From: Micromonospora terminaliae
Lineage (GTDB): Bacteria > Actinomycetota > Actinomycetes > Mycobacteriales > Micromonosporaceae
Direction of reading: 5' to 3'
NCBI RefSeq assembly: GCF_009671205.1
Contig: NZ_CP045309.1
Coordinates: 2,294,001 to 2,358,000, forward strand
DNA length: 64,000 nucleotides
Below, piece after piece: positions 25,754 through 33,894 of the stretch (position 1 is its first letter; every line of letters begins with the position of its first letter). The position numbers and the translations under genes are program-made. The notes under the pieces are model-generated. The model saw only the letters and a list, made by a program, of their open reading frames with translations, was not told where the DNA came from and did not search any database.

Positions 25754-25832
25754 AGCGCACTGAAAGGTAACGGCGGAAAACCCCCAGGCGGAGTTGGATG
25801 GTTTCCGGCTTCTGACCGAAGGCGGCGCTGCC

Positions 25833-25838
25833 TAGCGT
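25833..25838 (+). promoter_or_regulatory. -10 box for leaderless ABC operon
   Basis: TAGCGT lies seven bases before the ATG of the ABC ATPase, the spacing of a leaderless transcript. A weak TTCTGA occurs 17 bp upstream. The promoter sits just outside the IS607 right end. Confidence 0.5.
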
Positions 25839-25845
25839 CGTTCGT

Positions 25846-26571
25846 ATGATCGAACTACGTGAGCTGACGAAACGCTACGGCGACCGGGTCGCCGTCGACG
25901 GTCTGAGCGTCCGGGTGCGACCGGGGGTGGTCACCGGCTTCCTCGGCCCCAACGGATCCGGCAAGTCGACGACGATGCGCATGATCCTCGGCCTGGACTC
26001 CCCGGACCACGGCGAGGCGCTGATCGGCGGCGCCCGGTACCCGGACCTGAACTGGCCGTTGAAGACGGTCGGCGCGCTCCTCGACGGCGGGGCGTTCCAC
26101 CCCGGCCGCAGCGCCCGGGCGCATCTGAGCGCGCTGGCCGCGAGCAACGACATCCCCGGTTCCCGGGTCGAGCAGGTGCTGCGCATCGTCGGCCTGTCCG
26201 ACGCGGCGAACCGGCGCGCGGGCACGTACTCGCTCGGCATGCGCCAGCGGCTCGGCGTCGCGGTGGCCCTGCTCGGCGACCCGGGTGTCCTCCTGCTCGA
26301 CGAGCCGGTCAACGGACTGGACCCGGAGGGCATCCGCTGGATCCGGGACCTGCTGCGCGCGCTCGCCGCCGAAGGCCGGACGGTGTTCGTGTCCAGCCAC
26401 CTGATCGCCGAGATGGCCCTGACCGCCGACCGGCTCGTGGTCATCGGCCGCGGCCGGCTGCTCGCCGAGACGACCGTCACCGAACTCGCCGCCGCCGGCG
26501 ACAGCCTGGAGGACGCGTTCTTCCGGCTCACCTCGGAGGCCACCGACTACCGCGGAGTGGGAGCGTCATGA
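25846..26571 (+). CDS. ABC transporter ATP-binding protein
   Basis: 241-aa ATPase of the multidrug/lantibiotic exporter (CcmA/BcrA-like) class. Walker A GPNGSGKST at 34-42, Q-loop region around LLDGGAFHPGR, signature LGMRQRLG, Walker B VLLLDEPVNGLDPEG and the switch His in FVSSHLIAEM are all present. It is the first gene of a four-gene unit, overlapping the permease gene by four bases. Substrate unknown; a peptide antibiotic or other membrane-active compound is typical for such systems. Confidence 0.9.
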   Translation: MIELRELTKRYGDRVAVDGLSVRVRPGVVTGFLGPNGSGKSTTMRMILGLDSPDHGEALIGGARYPDLNWPLKTVGALLDGGAFHPGRSARAHLSALAASNDIPGSRVEQVLRIVGLSDAANRRAGTYSLGMRQRLGVAVALLGDPGVLLLDEPVNGLDPEGIRWIRDLLRALAAEGRTVFVSSHLIAEMALTADRLVVIGRGRLLAETTVTELAAAGDSLEDAFFRLTSEATDYRGVGAS

Positions 26572-27338
26572 ACAGGTACGGATTCCGGCACGCGGCCCGG
26601 ATGGAGCGGATCAAGCTGAGCAGCGTCCGGTCGACCTGGTGGCTGGCGACCGCCGCGGTGGTCTCGATGGCCGCGGCCGGAATTGGGGTGGGGCTCGGGT
26701 ACCGATCGCACACCCCGGTCGCGACCGCCGCCCAGATCTTCAACAACAGCCTCGGCGGCGCCATCCTGGCCCAGCTGCTCCTTGGCGCGCTCGGCGTCCT
26801 CATGGTGACCGGCGAATACGGCAGCGGAATGATCCGTTCGACGTTCGCCGCCGTCCCGCGGCGCCGGACCGTCCTGGCCGCGAAGGTCGCCGTGTGCGGC
26901 GGCGCGGCCCTCGGCGTCGGTCTGGTCGCCAGCTTCGCCGGCTACCTCGGCGGACAGCTCGCCATCCGCGGCACCGCCATCCCGGCCGCGTCCCTGACCG
27001 ACCCGGCCATCCTGCGCGCGGTCGTGCTGACCGGCCTGTACCTGGGCGTCACCGCGCTGATCGGGGTCGGCATCGGCACGATCGTGCGGCACTCGGGCGC
27101 CGGGATCGGCACGCTGTTCGGCCTGATGTTCGTACCGATGATCGTGGCCGGCCTGTTCGGCGAGAGCGGAATCCAGGTCGGCCGCTTCGTCCCGCTGCTG
27201 ATGCTGCTCAACTCGATCGCGGTGACCACGCCGGTGCCCGGGCTGTTCGCCGGCTGGATCAGTGCGCTGCTGATGTGCGGGTACGCGGCGGTGGCGATCC
27301 TGTGCGGCGGAGTGCTGCTCCGCCATCGCGACGCATGA
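26568..27338 (+). CDS. ABC-2-type permease
   Basis: 256-aa integral membrane protein with about six helices (for example WWLATAAVVSMAAAGIGVGL, TGLYLGVTALIGVGIGTIV, YAAVAILCGGVLL), partner of the preceding ATPase. The EYGSGMIRSTFAAVPRR loop is typical of ABC-2 permeases next to two-component systems. The start overlaps the ATPase stop (ATGA), and its own stop overlaps the kinase start. Confidence 0.85.
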   Translation: MNRYGFRHAARMERIKLSSVRSTWWLATAAVVSMAAAGIGVGLGYRSHTPVATAAQIFNNSLGGAILAQLLLGALGVLMVTGEYGSGMIRSTFAAVPRRRTVLAAKVAVCGGAALGVGLVASFAGYLGGQLAIRGTAIPAASLTDPAILRAVVLTGLYLGVTALIGVGIGTIVRHSGAGIGTLFGLMFVPMIVAGLFGESGIQVGRFVPLLMLLNSIAVTTPVPGLFAGWISALLMCGYAAVAILCGGVLLRHRDA

Positions 27339-28681
27339 GCGGCGACAATGGCCTGATGACCGCGCTGCGCGCTCCGTTCACCACACTGGCCCTGCGCCGG
27401 GCGGTGTTCTGCCTCGCCGGCGTGCTCGGAGCGGCCGCGGTCCTGGGCGTGCCGGTGCTCCTGCCGGCCCTCGGCGCCCTCGCCCTCTGGGCGAGCGGAG
27501 CCACTTCCCGGCAGCCCGCACCCGCCGTCGCACCTCTGTTCCTGGTCCTGCTCCCGCTCACCGTCGCGCTCCTGATCGTGCTGGGCGCCCCGATCGGCCG
27601 CGCGATGGGAACCGTGCACCGCTCACTCGCCGATCGGCTGCTCGACGTGCACGTGGACGCCCCACCGCCGCGGCTATCGAGGCGGATCGGCGCCCTGGTC
27701 TCCGACGGGCCGGGCTGGCGGGCCGTCGGGTACGGCCTGCTCAAGGTGCCACTGGCCATCCCCGAGGGCTACGGCGCGTTCTGCTACGTGTTCGGCCTGG
27801 TCAACCTCAGCTACCCGGTCTGGTGGCCGCTGTTCCGCAACCACCCGCCCGGAACGCGCCTCGGCCCGGTGTGGGCGCTGACGCCGTTCGGCGCCATCGG
27901 CGCGCGGACGTTCGCCGGGGCGTTCCTCATCGCCGCGGCCGGCCTCGCCATGCTGCTGGTCGCGCCGTGGCTGCTGCGGGCCGGTACGGCACTGGACGTC
28001 GCCGCGATGCGTTGGCTGCTCGGTCCGCGCCGGCTGGCCGAGCGGGTACGCGAACTGCAGGTCACCCGGGCCCGCGCGATCGACGACGCGGCCGCCATGA
28101 TGCGCCGGCTGGAACGGGACCTGCACGACGGCGCCCAGATCCGGCTGGCCACGCTGGCCATGAACCTCGGCATGGCCGCCGAGAAGCTCGGTGCCGACGG
28201 CCCGCCACCCGACCTCGCACAGGCCCGCGAGCTGGTCGCGCTCGCCCACCGCGGCGCGAAGGACGCCCTCACCGATTTGCGCGACCTGGTGCGCGGGATC
28301 CACCCGCCGGTCCTCGACAACGGCCTCGGCGACGCCCTGGCGACGCTCGCGACGAGCAGCGCCGTCCCGGTCGCGGTGACCGTCGAGCTGCCCGGCCGCC
28401 CGGCGCCCGCCATCGAGACCATCGCCTACTTCTGCGCCTCCGAGCTGCTCGCGAACGCGGCCAAGCACAGCCGGGCGACCCGGGTCGGGCTCGGCGTCGC
28501 CGCATCCGGCGCGGGCCTGACGCTGACCGTCACGGACGACGGCATCGGCGGGGCGAACCCGGAGGGCCCCGGCCTGTCCGGCCTGGCCCGCCGCATCGCG
28601 GTGGTGGACGGCCGGATGCGCGTGCACAGCCCGGCCGGCGGTCCGACCCGGGTCGAGATCGACCTGCCCACACACGTGTGA
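27335..28681 (+). CDS. DesK/NarL-type sensor histidine kinase
   Basis: 448-aa membrane kinase. An N-terminal region with several helices (residues about 20-90 and 140-230) precedes the HisKA_3 dimerisation segment, whose phospho-acceptor is His264 in RDLHDGAQIRLATLAMN. The HATPase_c domain shows ELLANAAKHSRATRVGLGV (N-box) and DDGIGGANPEGPGLSGL (G-boxes). The ATG at 27335 is used because it overlaps the permease stop (ATGA); another ATG at 27356 is possible. It likely senses the compound handled by the ABC exporter and phosphorylates the downstream regulator. Confidence 0.88.
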   Translation: MSGDNGLMTALRAPFTTLALRRAVFCLAGVLGAAAVLGVPVLLPALGALALWASGATSRQPAPAVAPLFLVLLPLTVALLIVLGAPIGRAMGTVHRSLADRLLDVHVDAPPPRLSRRIGALVSDGPGWRAVGYGLLKVPLAIPEGYGAFCYVFGLVNLSYPVWWPLFRNHPPGTRLGPVWALTPFGAIGARTFAGAFLIAAAGLAMLLVAPWLLRAGTALDVAAMRWLLGPRRLAERVRELQVTRARAIDDAAAMMRRLERDLHDGAQIRLATLAMNLGMAAEKLGADGPPPDLAQARELVALAHRGAKDALTDLRDLVRGIHPPVLDNGLGDALATLATSSAVPVAVTVELPGRPAPAIETIAYFCASELLANAAKHSRATRVGLGVAASGAGLTLTVTDDGIGGANPEGPGLSGLARRIAVVDGRMRVHSPAGGPTRVEIDLPTHV

Positions 28682-28695
28682 ACGGAGGCGACGGT

Positions 28696-29355
28696 ATGCG
28701 GGTGGTGATCGCGGAGGACGCCGCGATGATGCGCGAAGGACTCGTCCGGCTGCTCACGGACCGCGGTTTCGAGGTGTGCGCGGCGGTGGCCGACGCGGAG
28801 GCCCTGCGGTCCGCCATCGCCGCCAGCACGCCGGACGTGGCCGTCATCGACATCCGCATGCCGCCGACGCACACCGACGAAGGACTGCGCGCCGCCATCG
28901 ACATCCGGCGCGAGCACCCCGACGTCGGTGTGCTGGTGTTCTCCCAGTACGTCGAGACGCGCTACGCAACCCGCCTGCTCGCCGACCGGCCCACCGGCGT
29001 CGGGTACCTGCTCAAGGACCGCGTCGCCGACGTCGCCGACTTCGTGGACGCGCTGACCCGGGTGGCATCCGGTGGCACCGCGCTGGATCCGGAGGTCGTC
29101 GGCCACCTGATGCGGGCCGGGCAGGAGACGGCCGGGGTGGCGTCGCTGACCCCCCGGGAGCGCGAGGTGCTGTCGCTCATGGCCGAGGGACGATCCAACG
29201 CCGGGATCGCGGCGGCTCTCGTCATCACCGCCGGAGTCGTGGAGAAGCACGTGGCGAACATCTTCGCGAAACTCGGTCTGCCGTCCTCGGACAGCGACAA
29301 CCGCCGGGTCCTGGCCGTCCTGCGCCACGTCAGCGGCGTCCGACACCTCCGGTAG
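28696..29355 (+). CDS. NarL/LuxR-type response regulator
   Basis: 219-aa regulator with a receiver domain (acidic pocket E7/D8, phospho-acceptor Asp52 in VIDIRMP, Lys107 in YLLKDR) and a C-terminal LuxR HTH (SLTPREREVLSLMAEGRSNA, then IAAALVITAGVVEKHVANIF). GGAGG at 28684-28688 precedes the ATG by seven bases. It is the last gene of the ATPase-permease-kinase-regulator unit and presumably activates it. Confidence 0.93.
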   Translation: MRVVIAEDAAMMREGLVRLLTDRGFEVCAAVADAEALRSAIAASTPDVAVIDIRMPPTHTDEGLRAAIDIRREHPDVGVLVFSQYVETRYATRLLADRPTGVGYLLKDRVADVADFVDALTRVASGGTALDPEVVGHLMRAGQETAGVASLTPREREVLSLMAEGRSNAGIAAALVITAGVVEKHVANIFAKLGLPSSDSDNRRVLAVLRHVSGVRHLR

Positions 29356-29378
29356 CTCCATGGTGGGATGGTGACCGG

Positions 29379-29792
29379 TCAGGCGGCCAGGCGGCGCGCG
29401 ACGGCGGGGATCACGATCGCGGCCGCGACCAGGTGGGTGAGCATCAGCAGCACCTTGGTGGTCGCCTCGGCGTCGACGATCACGTCCGGCACCAGCGACA
29501 GAACCGTCAGCACCACCGTCGTGCGGACGAAGGCGCGCCGCGGACGCCGGGCGAAACGGGACAGCAGCGCCGCGATGACCACGCCGACCAGCGAGAAGAC
29601 GACGGTCAGCACGCCGAACCCGGTCACCGGAATCGGGGCGCCACCGACGTCGAGGCCGACCCCCGCCGCGTTGCCGGCGGCGGCGACGGCCATGGTGGCG
29701 GCGCTCGCGGCGACCGCGGCGATGACACCGGTCCGGATCAGCGCACCGAAGGTCGAGGTGGTGGCGTGGGTCGTGTTCGTGGTGGTGGTCAT
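29379..29792 (-). CDS. DUF6069-like four-helix membrane protein
   Basis: 137-aa protein with four predicted membrane helices (GALIRTGVIAAVAASAATMA, GFGVLTVVFSLVGVVIAALL, TTVVLTVLSLVPDVIVDAEA, LMLTHLVAAAIVIPAVARRL), matching the small actinobacterial DUF6069 pattern. Two adjacent ATGs exist; the one at 29792 has GGAGG five bases upstream, the other at 29795 only two. It is convergent with the response regulator and divergent from the DUF1152 gene. Function unknown. Confidence 0.7.
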   Translation of the reverse strand: MTTTTNTTHATTSTFGALIRTGVIAAVAASAATMAVAAAGNAAGVGLDVGGAPIPVTGFGVLTVVFSLVGVVIAALLSRFARRPRRAFVRTTVVLTVLSLVPDVIVDAEATTKVLLMLTHLVAAAIVIPAVARRLAA

Positions 29793-29917
29793 CATGCCCT
29801 CCAGCGGGTGAATGGACCGGCTCGGTGCCGGGCTCTCACCAGGACGACGAAGAGGCCCCACCGCAATCGACAGCACGCCCAGATCTTTTTTCGATGACCA
29901 TGGTTGATCATTGAGCG

Positions 29918-30913
29918 GTGACGAACCCCGCCGTCCAGCCGTCCGGTCCCGATGCGTTCTCCTTGGCGGTTCCGCCGCTGTTCGCCGCGCTGGCTCCGGC
30001 GCGGAGCATCCTCATCGCCGGAGCGGGCGGAGGGTTCGACGTGTACGCCGGCCTGCCCCTCGCGTTCGCGCTGTGGCGTGGCGGCGCACAGGTGCACCTG
30101 GCCAGCCTGTCCTTCTCCGAGCTGGAGTTGGTCGACCGGGAGGCGTGGGTAGCGGAGCACGTCGCGGCGGTGCGGCCGGACACTGCCAGTCCCGACTGGT
30201 ACTTCCCCGAACGGACGCTCGCCCGGTGGCTGGCGGCTCAGGAACTCCCGTCGACCGTGTACGCCTTTCCGCCGCTCGGTGTCCAGCCGCTACGGGCGGC
30301 GTACCGGCATCTGGTCGAACACCTCGACGTCGACGCGGTGGTGCTGGTCGACGGAGGCACCGACGTCCTGCTGCGCGGCGACGAGAGTGATCTCGGCACC
30401 CCGGTGGAGGACATCACCAGCCTGGCGGCCGTGGCCGCGCTGGACGTGCCGGTCAAGCTGGTGACCAGCCTCGGCTTCGGCATCGACGCCCACGACGGCG
30501 TCAACCACGTCGAGGTGCTGGAGAACCTCGCCGCGCTCGACCGCGACGGCGGCTACCTCGGCGCCCTGTCCATTCCCGGTTCCAGCCGCGAGGCCGCGCT
30601 GTACCGCGATGCCGTCGCCGACGCCCAGGCAGCCACCCCGGACCGGCCGAGCATCGTCCAAGGTCAGATCGCCGCCGCCACCAGCGGCGCGTTCGGCGAC
30701 GTCCGGTTCAGCCGGCGCACCGGCGGCGGCGACCTGTTCGTCAACCCGCTCATGGCGATCTACTTCACCGTCGACCTCGACAAACTCGCCGCCCGATGCC
30801 TGTACCTCGACCGCATCGAGAACACCATCGGCAGGCGACAGGTCATCACGCGCATCCAGGCGTTCCGCGACGAACTCCTCAGCGCACGCGTCCCCCGCGC
30901 GTTTCCCCACTGA
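29918..30913 (+). CDS. DUF1152-family protein
   Basis: 331-aa cytoplasmic protein of the DUF1152 family. Recognisable segments are ILIAGAGGGFDVYAGLPLAF (glycine-rich, nucleotide-binding-like), VVLVDGGTDVLLRGDESDLG, and KLVTSLGFGIDAHDGVNHVE. No enzyme activity is established for the family. It starts at a GTG with no clear ribosome site; an AT-rich stretch just upstream (29885-29915) may be its promoter. The downstream XRE-type gene is convergent, 11 nt away. Confidence 0.78.
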   Translation: MTNPAVQPSGPDAFSLAVPPLFAALAPARSILIAGAGGGFDVYAGLPLAFALWRGGAQVHLASLSFSELELVDREAWVAEHVAAVRPDTASPDWYFPERTLARWLAAQELPSTVYAFPPLGVQPLRAAYRHLVEHLDVDAVVLVDGGTDVLLRGDESDLGTPVEDITSLAAVAALDVPVKLVTSLGFGIDAHDGVNHVEVLENLAALDRDGGYLGALSIPGSSREAALYRDAVADAQAATPDRPSIVQGQIAAATSGAFGDVRFSRRTGGGDLFVNPLMAIYFTVDLDKLAARCLYLDRIENTIGRRQVITRIQAFRDELLSARVPRAFPH

Positions 30914-30924
30914 GCCCCGAGCCG

Positions 30925-31668
30925 TCAGCGCAGGAGGAGGTGGTTCGTCTCGGCTCTGCCGATCTCGAGGCCGTCGCGATAGAGCACCGCACGGGCGTAG
31001 GTGGTCGAGCCGCCGGCCACCAGGATGTCCGACCAGTGCACGTCGAAGCAGTACCGGCAGTGGAAGACCTGTTCCGCCCGGTCGTCGACGCGGTGCACGG
31101 AGACGGCGACGTCGATCGATCGGGCGTTCTCGACGTTGTCCAGCGCCGCCGTCCCGGTGAAACGTCCCCACACCGCCGAGCGGCCCGGTGAGTACCTCAG
31201 CTCGACGACGCCGAGGTGAACGTTGCCGTAGCCGGCGGGAACGTGGCTCGTCCAGATCAGCTTCCGGGCGTGCATGGTGCGCTTGTCGGGCACGCAGCCA
31301 CACCGCTCCGGGTCGGCGCCGTCGACCACCGGTTCCGGTGGCAGCGGCGGGTCGGGATGCGAGCCGCCCGGCCCGGCGCCGTCGCCCTCCCAGCGAGGCC
31401 GCCAGATCGCCGGGTCGTCGCCACACACCTGGGTGAACGCCTCGACCAGCGTCCAGCTGGGATGGCGGCGGCCGTTCTCGACCATGGACAACGCGGCGAT
31501 CGAGTACCCGGACCGCGCGGCGAGCTGCCGCAGGCTGAGCCCGCTGCGAAGGCGCAGGTCCCGCAGGCCGAGGGACAGCGTCGGCGCGCCGTCGTCGGAG
31601 TGTCGCCGCATCCCGCCCCGATCACCCACGAAGAACCCATCGCTCGTTGTGGGCCCGGCACCGTTCAC
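30925..31668 (-). CDS. XRE-family HTH regulator with unknown C-terminal domain
   Basis: 247-aa protein with a helix-turn-helix of the HTH_31/XRE class (LGLRDLRLRSGLSLRQLAAR, then GYSIAALSMVENGRRHPSWT). After a Pro-rich linker comes a beta-rich region containing four Cys (CGC, CRYC) and RYSPGRSAVWGRFTG. The C-terminal part may bind a ligand or metal. The start is uncertain: GTG at 31668 or ATG at 31611. GTTCAC is repeated at 31663-31668 and 31673-31678, one helical turn apart, which could be an autoregulatory site. Confidence 0.65.
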   Translation of the reverse strand: MNGAGPTTSDGFFVGDRGGMRRHSDDGAPTLSLGLRDLRLRSGLSLRQLAARSGYSIAALSMVENGRRHPSWTLVEAFTQVCGDDPAIWRPRWEGDGAGPGGSHPDPPLPPEPVVDGADPERCGCVPDKRTMHARKLIWTSHVPAGYGNVHLGVVELRYSPGRSAVWGRFTGTAALDNVENARSIDVAVSVHRVDDRAEQVFHCRYCFDVHWSDILVAGGSTTYARAVLYRDGLEIGRAETNHLLLR

Positions 31669-31769
31669 TGCTGTTCACATCGCCGGGGCAACCCTTTACC
31701 GGTCGAATCCTAGTGGGCGAACCTGATCCGGCAGGCGACGCTTCGCGCCGACAGACCCTGGAGGAGCCG

Positions 31770-32270
31770 ATGACCGCCGAACCTGAACCCAGCCCGGATG
31801 CCCGGCGGCTCGAACGCACCTACGACGCTCCGGCAGAGCGTGTCTGGGAGCTGATGACCACCGCGGCCGGCCTGGATGAGTGGTGGGCGCCGGATGGCTT
31901 CGAAACCCGGGTCAGCGAGGTCGACCTCAAGCCCGGTGGCCGGCTGCGGTACACCATGACGGCGACCGCCCCGGAACAGGTCGCCTTCCTCGACCGCACG
32001 GGCAACCCGGTCTCGGTCGAGCTGCGGAAGACCTTCACCGAGGTCACCCCGCCGGCGCGCCTCGCCTACCGGTCACTGATCGACTTCGTACCCGATCAGG
32101 AGCCGTACGAGCACCTGACCGTCATCGACATCGAGCCGGTCGGCGACCGCACGAAGGTGATCATGACGCTCGAACCGCTGCACGACGACACCTGGACACA
32201 GGGCTACTGCGCGCACCGGGCCGAGGAACTCGCCAACCTCGAGGCGCTGCTCCGGCGAGTCCCGGGTTAG
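31770..32270 (+). CDS. SRPBCC (AHSA1/START-like) domain protein
   Basis: 166-aa protein with the Aha1/START-like fold: RTYDAPAERVWELMTTAAGL, DEWWAPDGFETRVSEVDLKP GGR, a central beta sheet, and TQGYCAHRAEELANLEALL at the C-terminal helix. Such proteins bind hydrophobic ligands in a helix-grip cavity; the ligand is unknown. GAGGAG (31761-31766) lies three bases before the ATG. The following gene starts 8 nt after its stop, suggesting co-transcription. Confidence 0.85.
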   Translation: MTAEPEPSPDARRLERTYDAPAERVWELMTTAAGLDEWWAPDGFETRVSEVDLKPGGRLRYTMTATAPEQVAFLDRTGNPVSVELRKTFTEVTPPARLAYRSLIDFVPDQEPYEHLTVIDIEPVGDRTKVIMTLEPLHDDTWTQGYCAHRAEELANLEALLRRVPG

Positions 32271-32278
32271 CCACGCTC

Positions 32279-33133
32279 ATGTCACGAAAGGCACGGACCA
32301 CCCGACGAAAAGCCGCGGCTCCTCCCGGTGCCGAACCGCCCAGGTTCAGTCCCGCCTGGCTGGCCGAGGGCTACCGGCGGTACCGCCTCATCGGAGCGGT
32401 CGTCGCGGCCCTGCTCCTGGTCGGGGCGGCGGTGGGTAAGGGTGCGCTCGACGCGGTCAGCGACAAGGCACGCCAGGCCGTGACCTCGGCGCTCGACCAG
32501 CCGTCCCGAGCGTCAGCAGCGGATCCGCTGCGGATCACCGTCCGCACGGCCGCGGGCAGCGCCGAGTGCCCGCGGACCAGCTTCCTCCTGCCGAGCCTCG
32601 CCGCGCTGCGCGGCTCACCGTCTCCCTCGTCCGAGTACGGCTCCGAGGAGTGGATCCACGCGCACGGCGGCGTCCCGGCCGTCGGCGTCGTCTACTTCAC
32701 CGTGCAGACACCGTCGGCCAGTGCCGTGCTGCTCACCGGGCTGCGCGCGGTGGTGGATCGGCGGCAGCCGGCCAGCGGCGTTCGCGTGGGCCTGACCAGC
32801 CAGTGCGGGGGCGAGGTCGACAGCCGGTACTTCGCCGTCGACCTCCAGGCGGCCAGTCCACGGGTGGCTGCCCGGCCAGGGGTGGACGGGTACACCGGCA
32901 CGACGGTCGCCCCGGCGGTGACCTTCCCCTTCAAGGTCTCCGCGACCGATCCCGAGGTGTTCGTCGCGAACGTCGGCGACGTCACCGGTGACCTGACCTG
33001 GCACCTCGAGTTGGACTGGGTCGCCGACGGCAACCCGGGTCACTCCCGCCTACCCGAGCGTGGTGCCTTCCGCACCAGCTCCGGCCCCGAGAAGACCGTC
33101 GAACGATTCGGACAGCTGCTCGACGGGAGCTGA
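32279..33133 (+). CDS. Membrane-anchored protein of unknown function
   Basis: 284-aa protein not recognised. A basic N-terminus (MSRKARTTRRKAAAP) precedes one membrane helix (LIGAVVAALLLVGAAVG, residues about 39-57). The rest is predicted extracytoplasmic and beta-rich, with two Cys (SAECPRTSF and TSQCGGEVD) that could form a disulfide. The order is like actinobacterial secreted or anchored proteins in toxin/immunity-rich regions, but no motif supports that. It follows the SRPBCC gene by 8 nt. Confidence 0.6.
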   Translation: MSRKARTTRRKAAAPPGAEPPRFSPAWLAEGYRRYRLIGAVVAALLLVGAAVGKGALDAVSDKARQAVTSALDQPSRASAADPLRITVRTAAGSAECPRTSFLLPSLAALRGSPSPSSEYGSEEWIHAHGGVPAVGVVYFTVQTPSASAVLLTGLRAVVDRRQPASGVRVGLTSQCGGEVDSRYFAVDLQAASPRVAARPGVDGYTGTTVAPAVTFPFKVSATDPEVFVANVGDVTGDLTWHLELDWVADGNPGHSRLPERGAFRTSSGPEKTVERFGQLLDGS

Positions 33134-33163
33134 GCACGCCCGAACAGCGCCCGGGTCGCGCCG

Positions 33164-33859
33164 TCACGCGTACGAGGGCCGCTGCGGGTCCAGCAATTCG
33201 GTGACGCGACCGCGATCGAGCACCTCGATGAGCGCGTCGGTGCCGCGTTCCACCTTGACCGCCATCTCGTCCGGGTGCAGCGGGATCAGCGCGAGCAACG
33301 CGATCCGGACGCCGTCAGCGACGTCGATCGCCCGGGCCTCGGGCGCCACCCGCAGCATCGGCGCGACGACGACCCCGGCGAACGGGCTGCCCTCGGCGTA
33401 CGGCTGCGCGGGGTCACCGTTCGGCACGGAATGCCACTCGCCGATCCAGGTCCCGTACTCGTGCGGCAGCCGGGCGACCTCCTTGAGGACGCGCAGCGGC
33501 CACCCGGTCGCATCGTCGAGCCCGGCCACCGCGTCCAGCGGCCAGTCCGCAGGCAGGCTGAGCATCAGTTCGGCGTACGGGCTGATGCCGTGGCCCTCCG
33601 GCACCGTCATGGGCAGCTCGCTCATCCCGGACGTGATCAGCGTGCGGTACGGGCGTTCCTCGGTCGGTGCCACGACATAGACGTGCACGCCGACCAGGTG
33701 CGAGACGATCTCGTGGTAGACGAACTCGACCGGCCCGAAGTGTTCCTCGATGTGCCGGTCGATCGCGTCGGCGAAGGCCTGCTGCGGGCCCTGCGCCGGC
33801 ACGAACCCGTCGTGCAGCGACTCATGACGGAGGACACCTGACCCGCGCGGTTCGTTCAT
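33164..33859 (-). CDS. Suppressor-of-fused (SUFU) domain protein
   Basis: 231-aa protein with the bacterial SUFU domain: DRHIEEHFGPVEFVYHEIVS, YRTLITSGMSELPMTVPEG, YAELMLSLPADWP and DPAQPYAEGSPFAGVVVAP. Bacterial SUFU proteins are frequent in toxin-immunity loci and are thought to act as immunity proteins, but no partner toxin is adjacent. The ATG at 33859 appears leaderless: a TAGGCT box ends eight bases upstream. Confidence 0.85.
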   Translation of the reverse strand: MNEPRGSGVLRHESLHDGFVPAQGPQQAFADAIDRHIEEHFGPVEFVYHEIVSHLVGVHVYVVAPTEERPYRTLITSGMSELPMTVPEGHGISPYAELMLSLPADWPLDAVAGLDDATGWPLRVLKEVARLPHEYGTWIGEWHSVPNGDPAQPYAEGSPFAGVVVAPMLRVAPEARAIDVADGVRIALLALIPLHPDEMAVKVERGTDALIEVLDRGRVTELLDPQRPSYA

Positions 33860-33867
33860 GACGACGC

Positions 33868-33894
33868 AGCCTAGTGCCTTGACCAGGGCACTAG
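33868..33894 (-). promoter_or_regulatory. Leaderless promoter and inverted repeat before SUFU gene
   Basis: On the minus strand TAGGCT (33873-33868) is a -10 box eight bases before the SUFU ATG. An inverted repeat CTAGTGCC (33871-33878) / GGCACTAG (33887-33894) with an 8-bp spacer overlaps this box and the stop of the upstream ABC permease. It may be an operator, the terminator of the ABC operon, or both. Confidence 0.5.
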
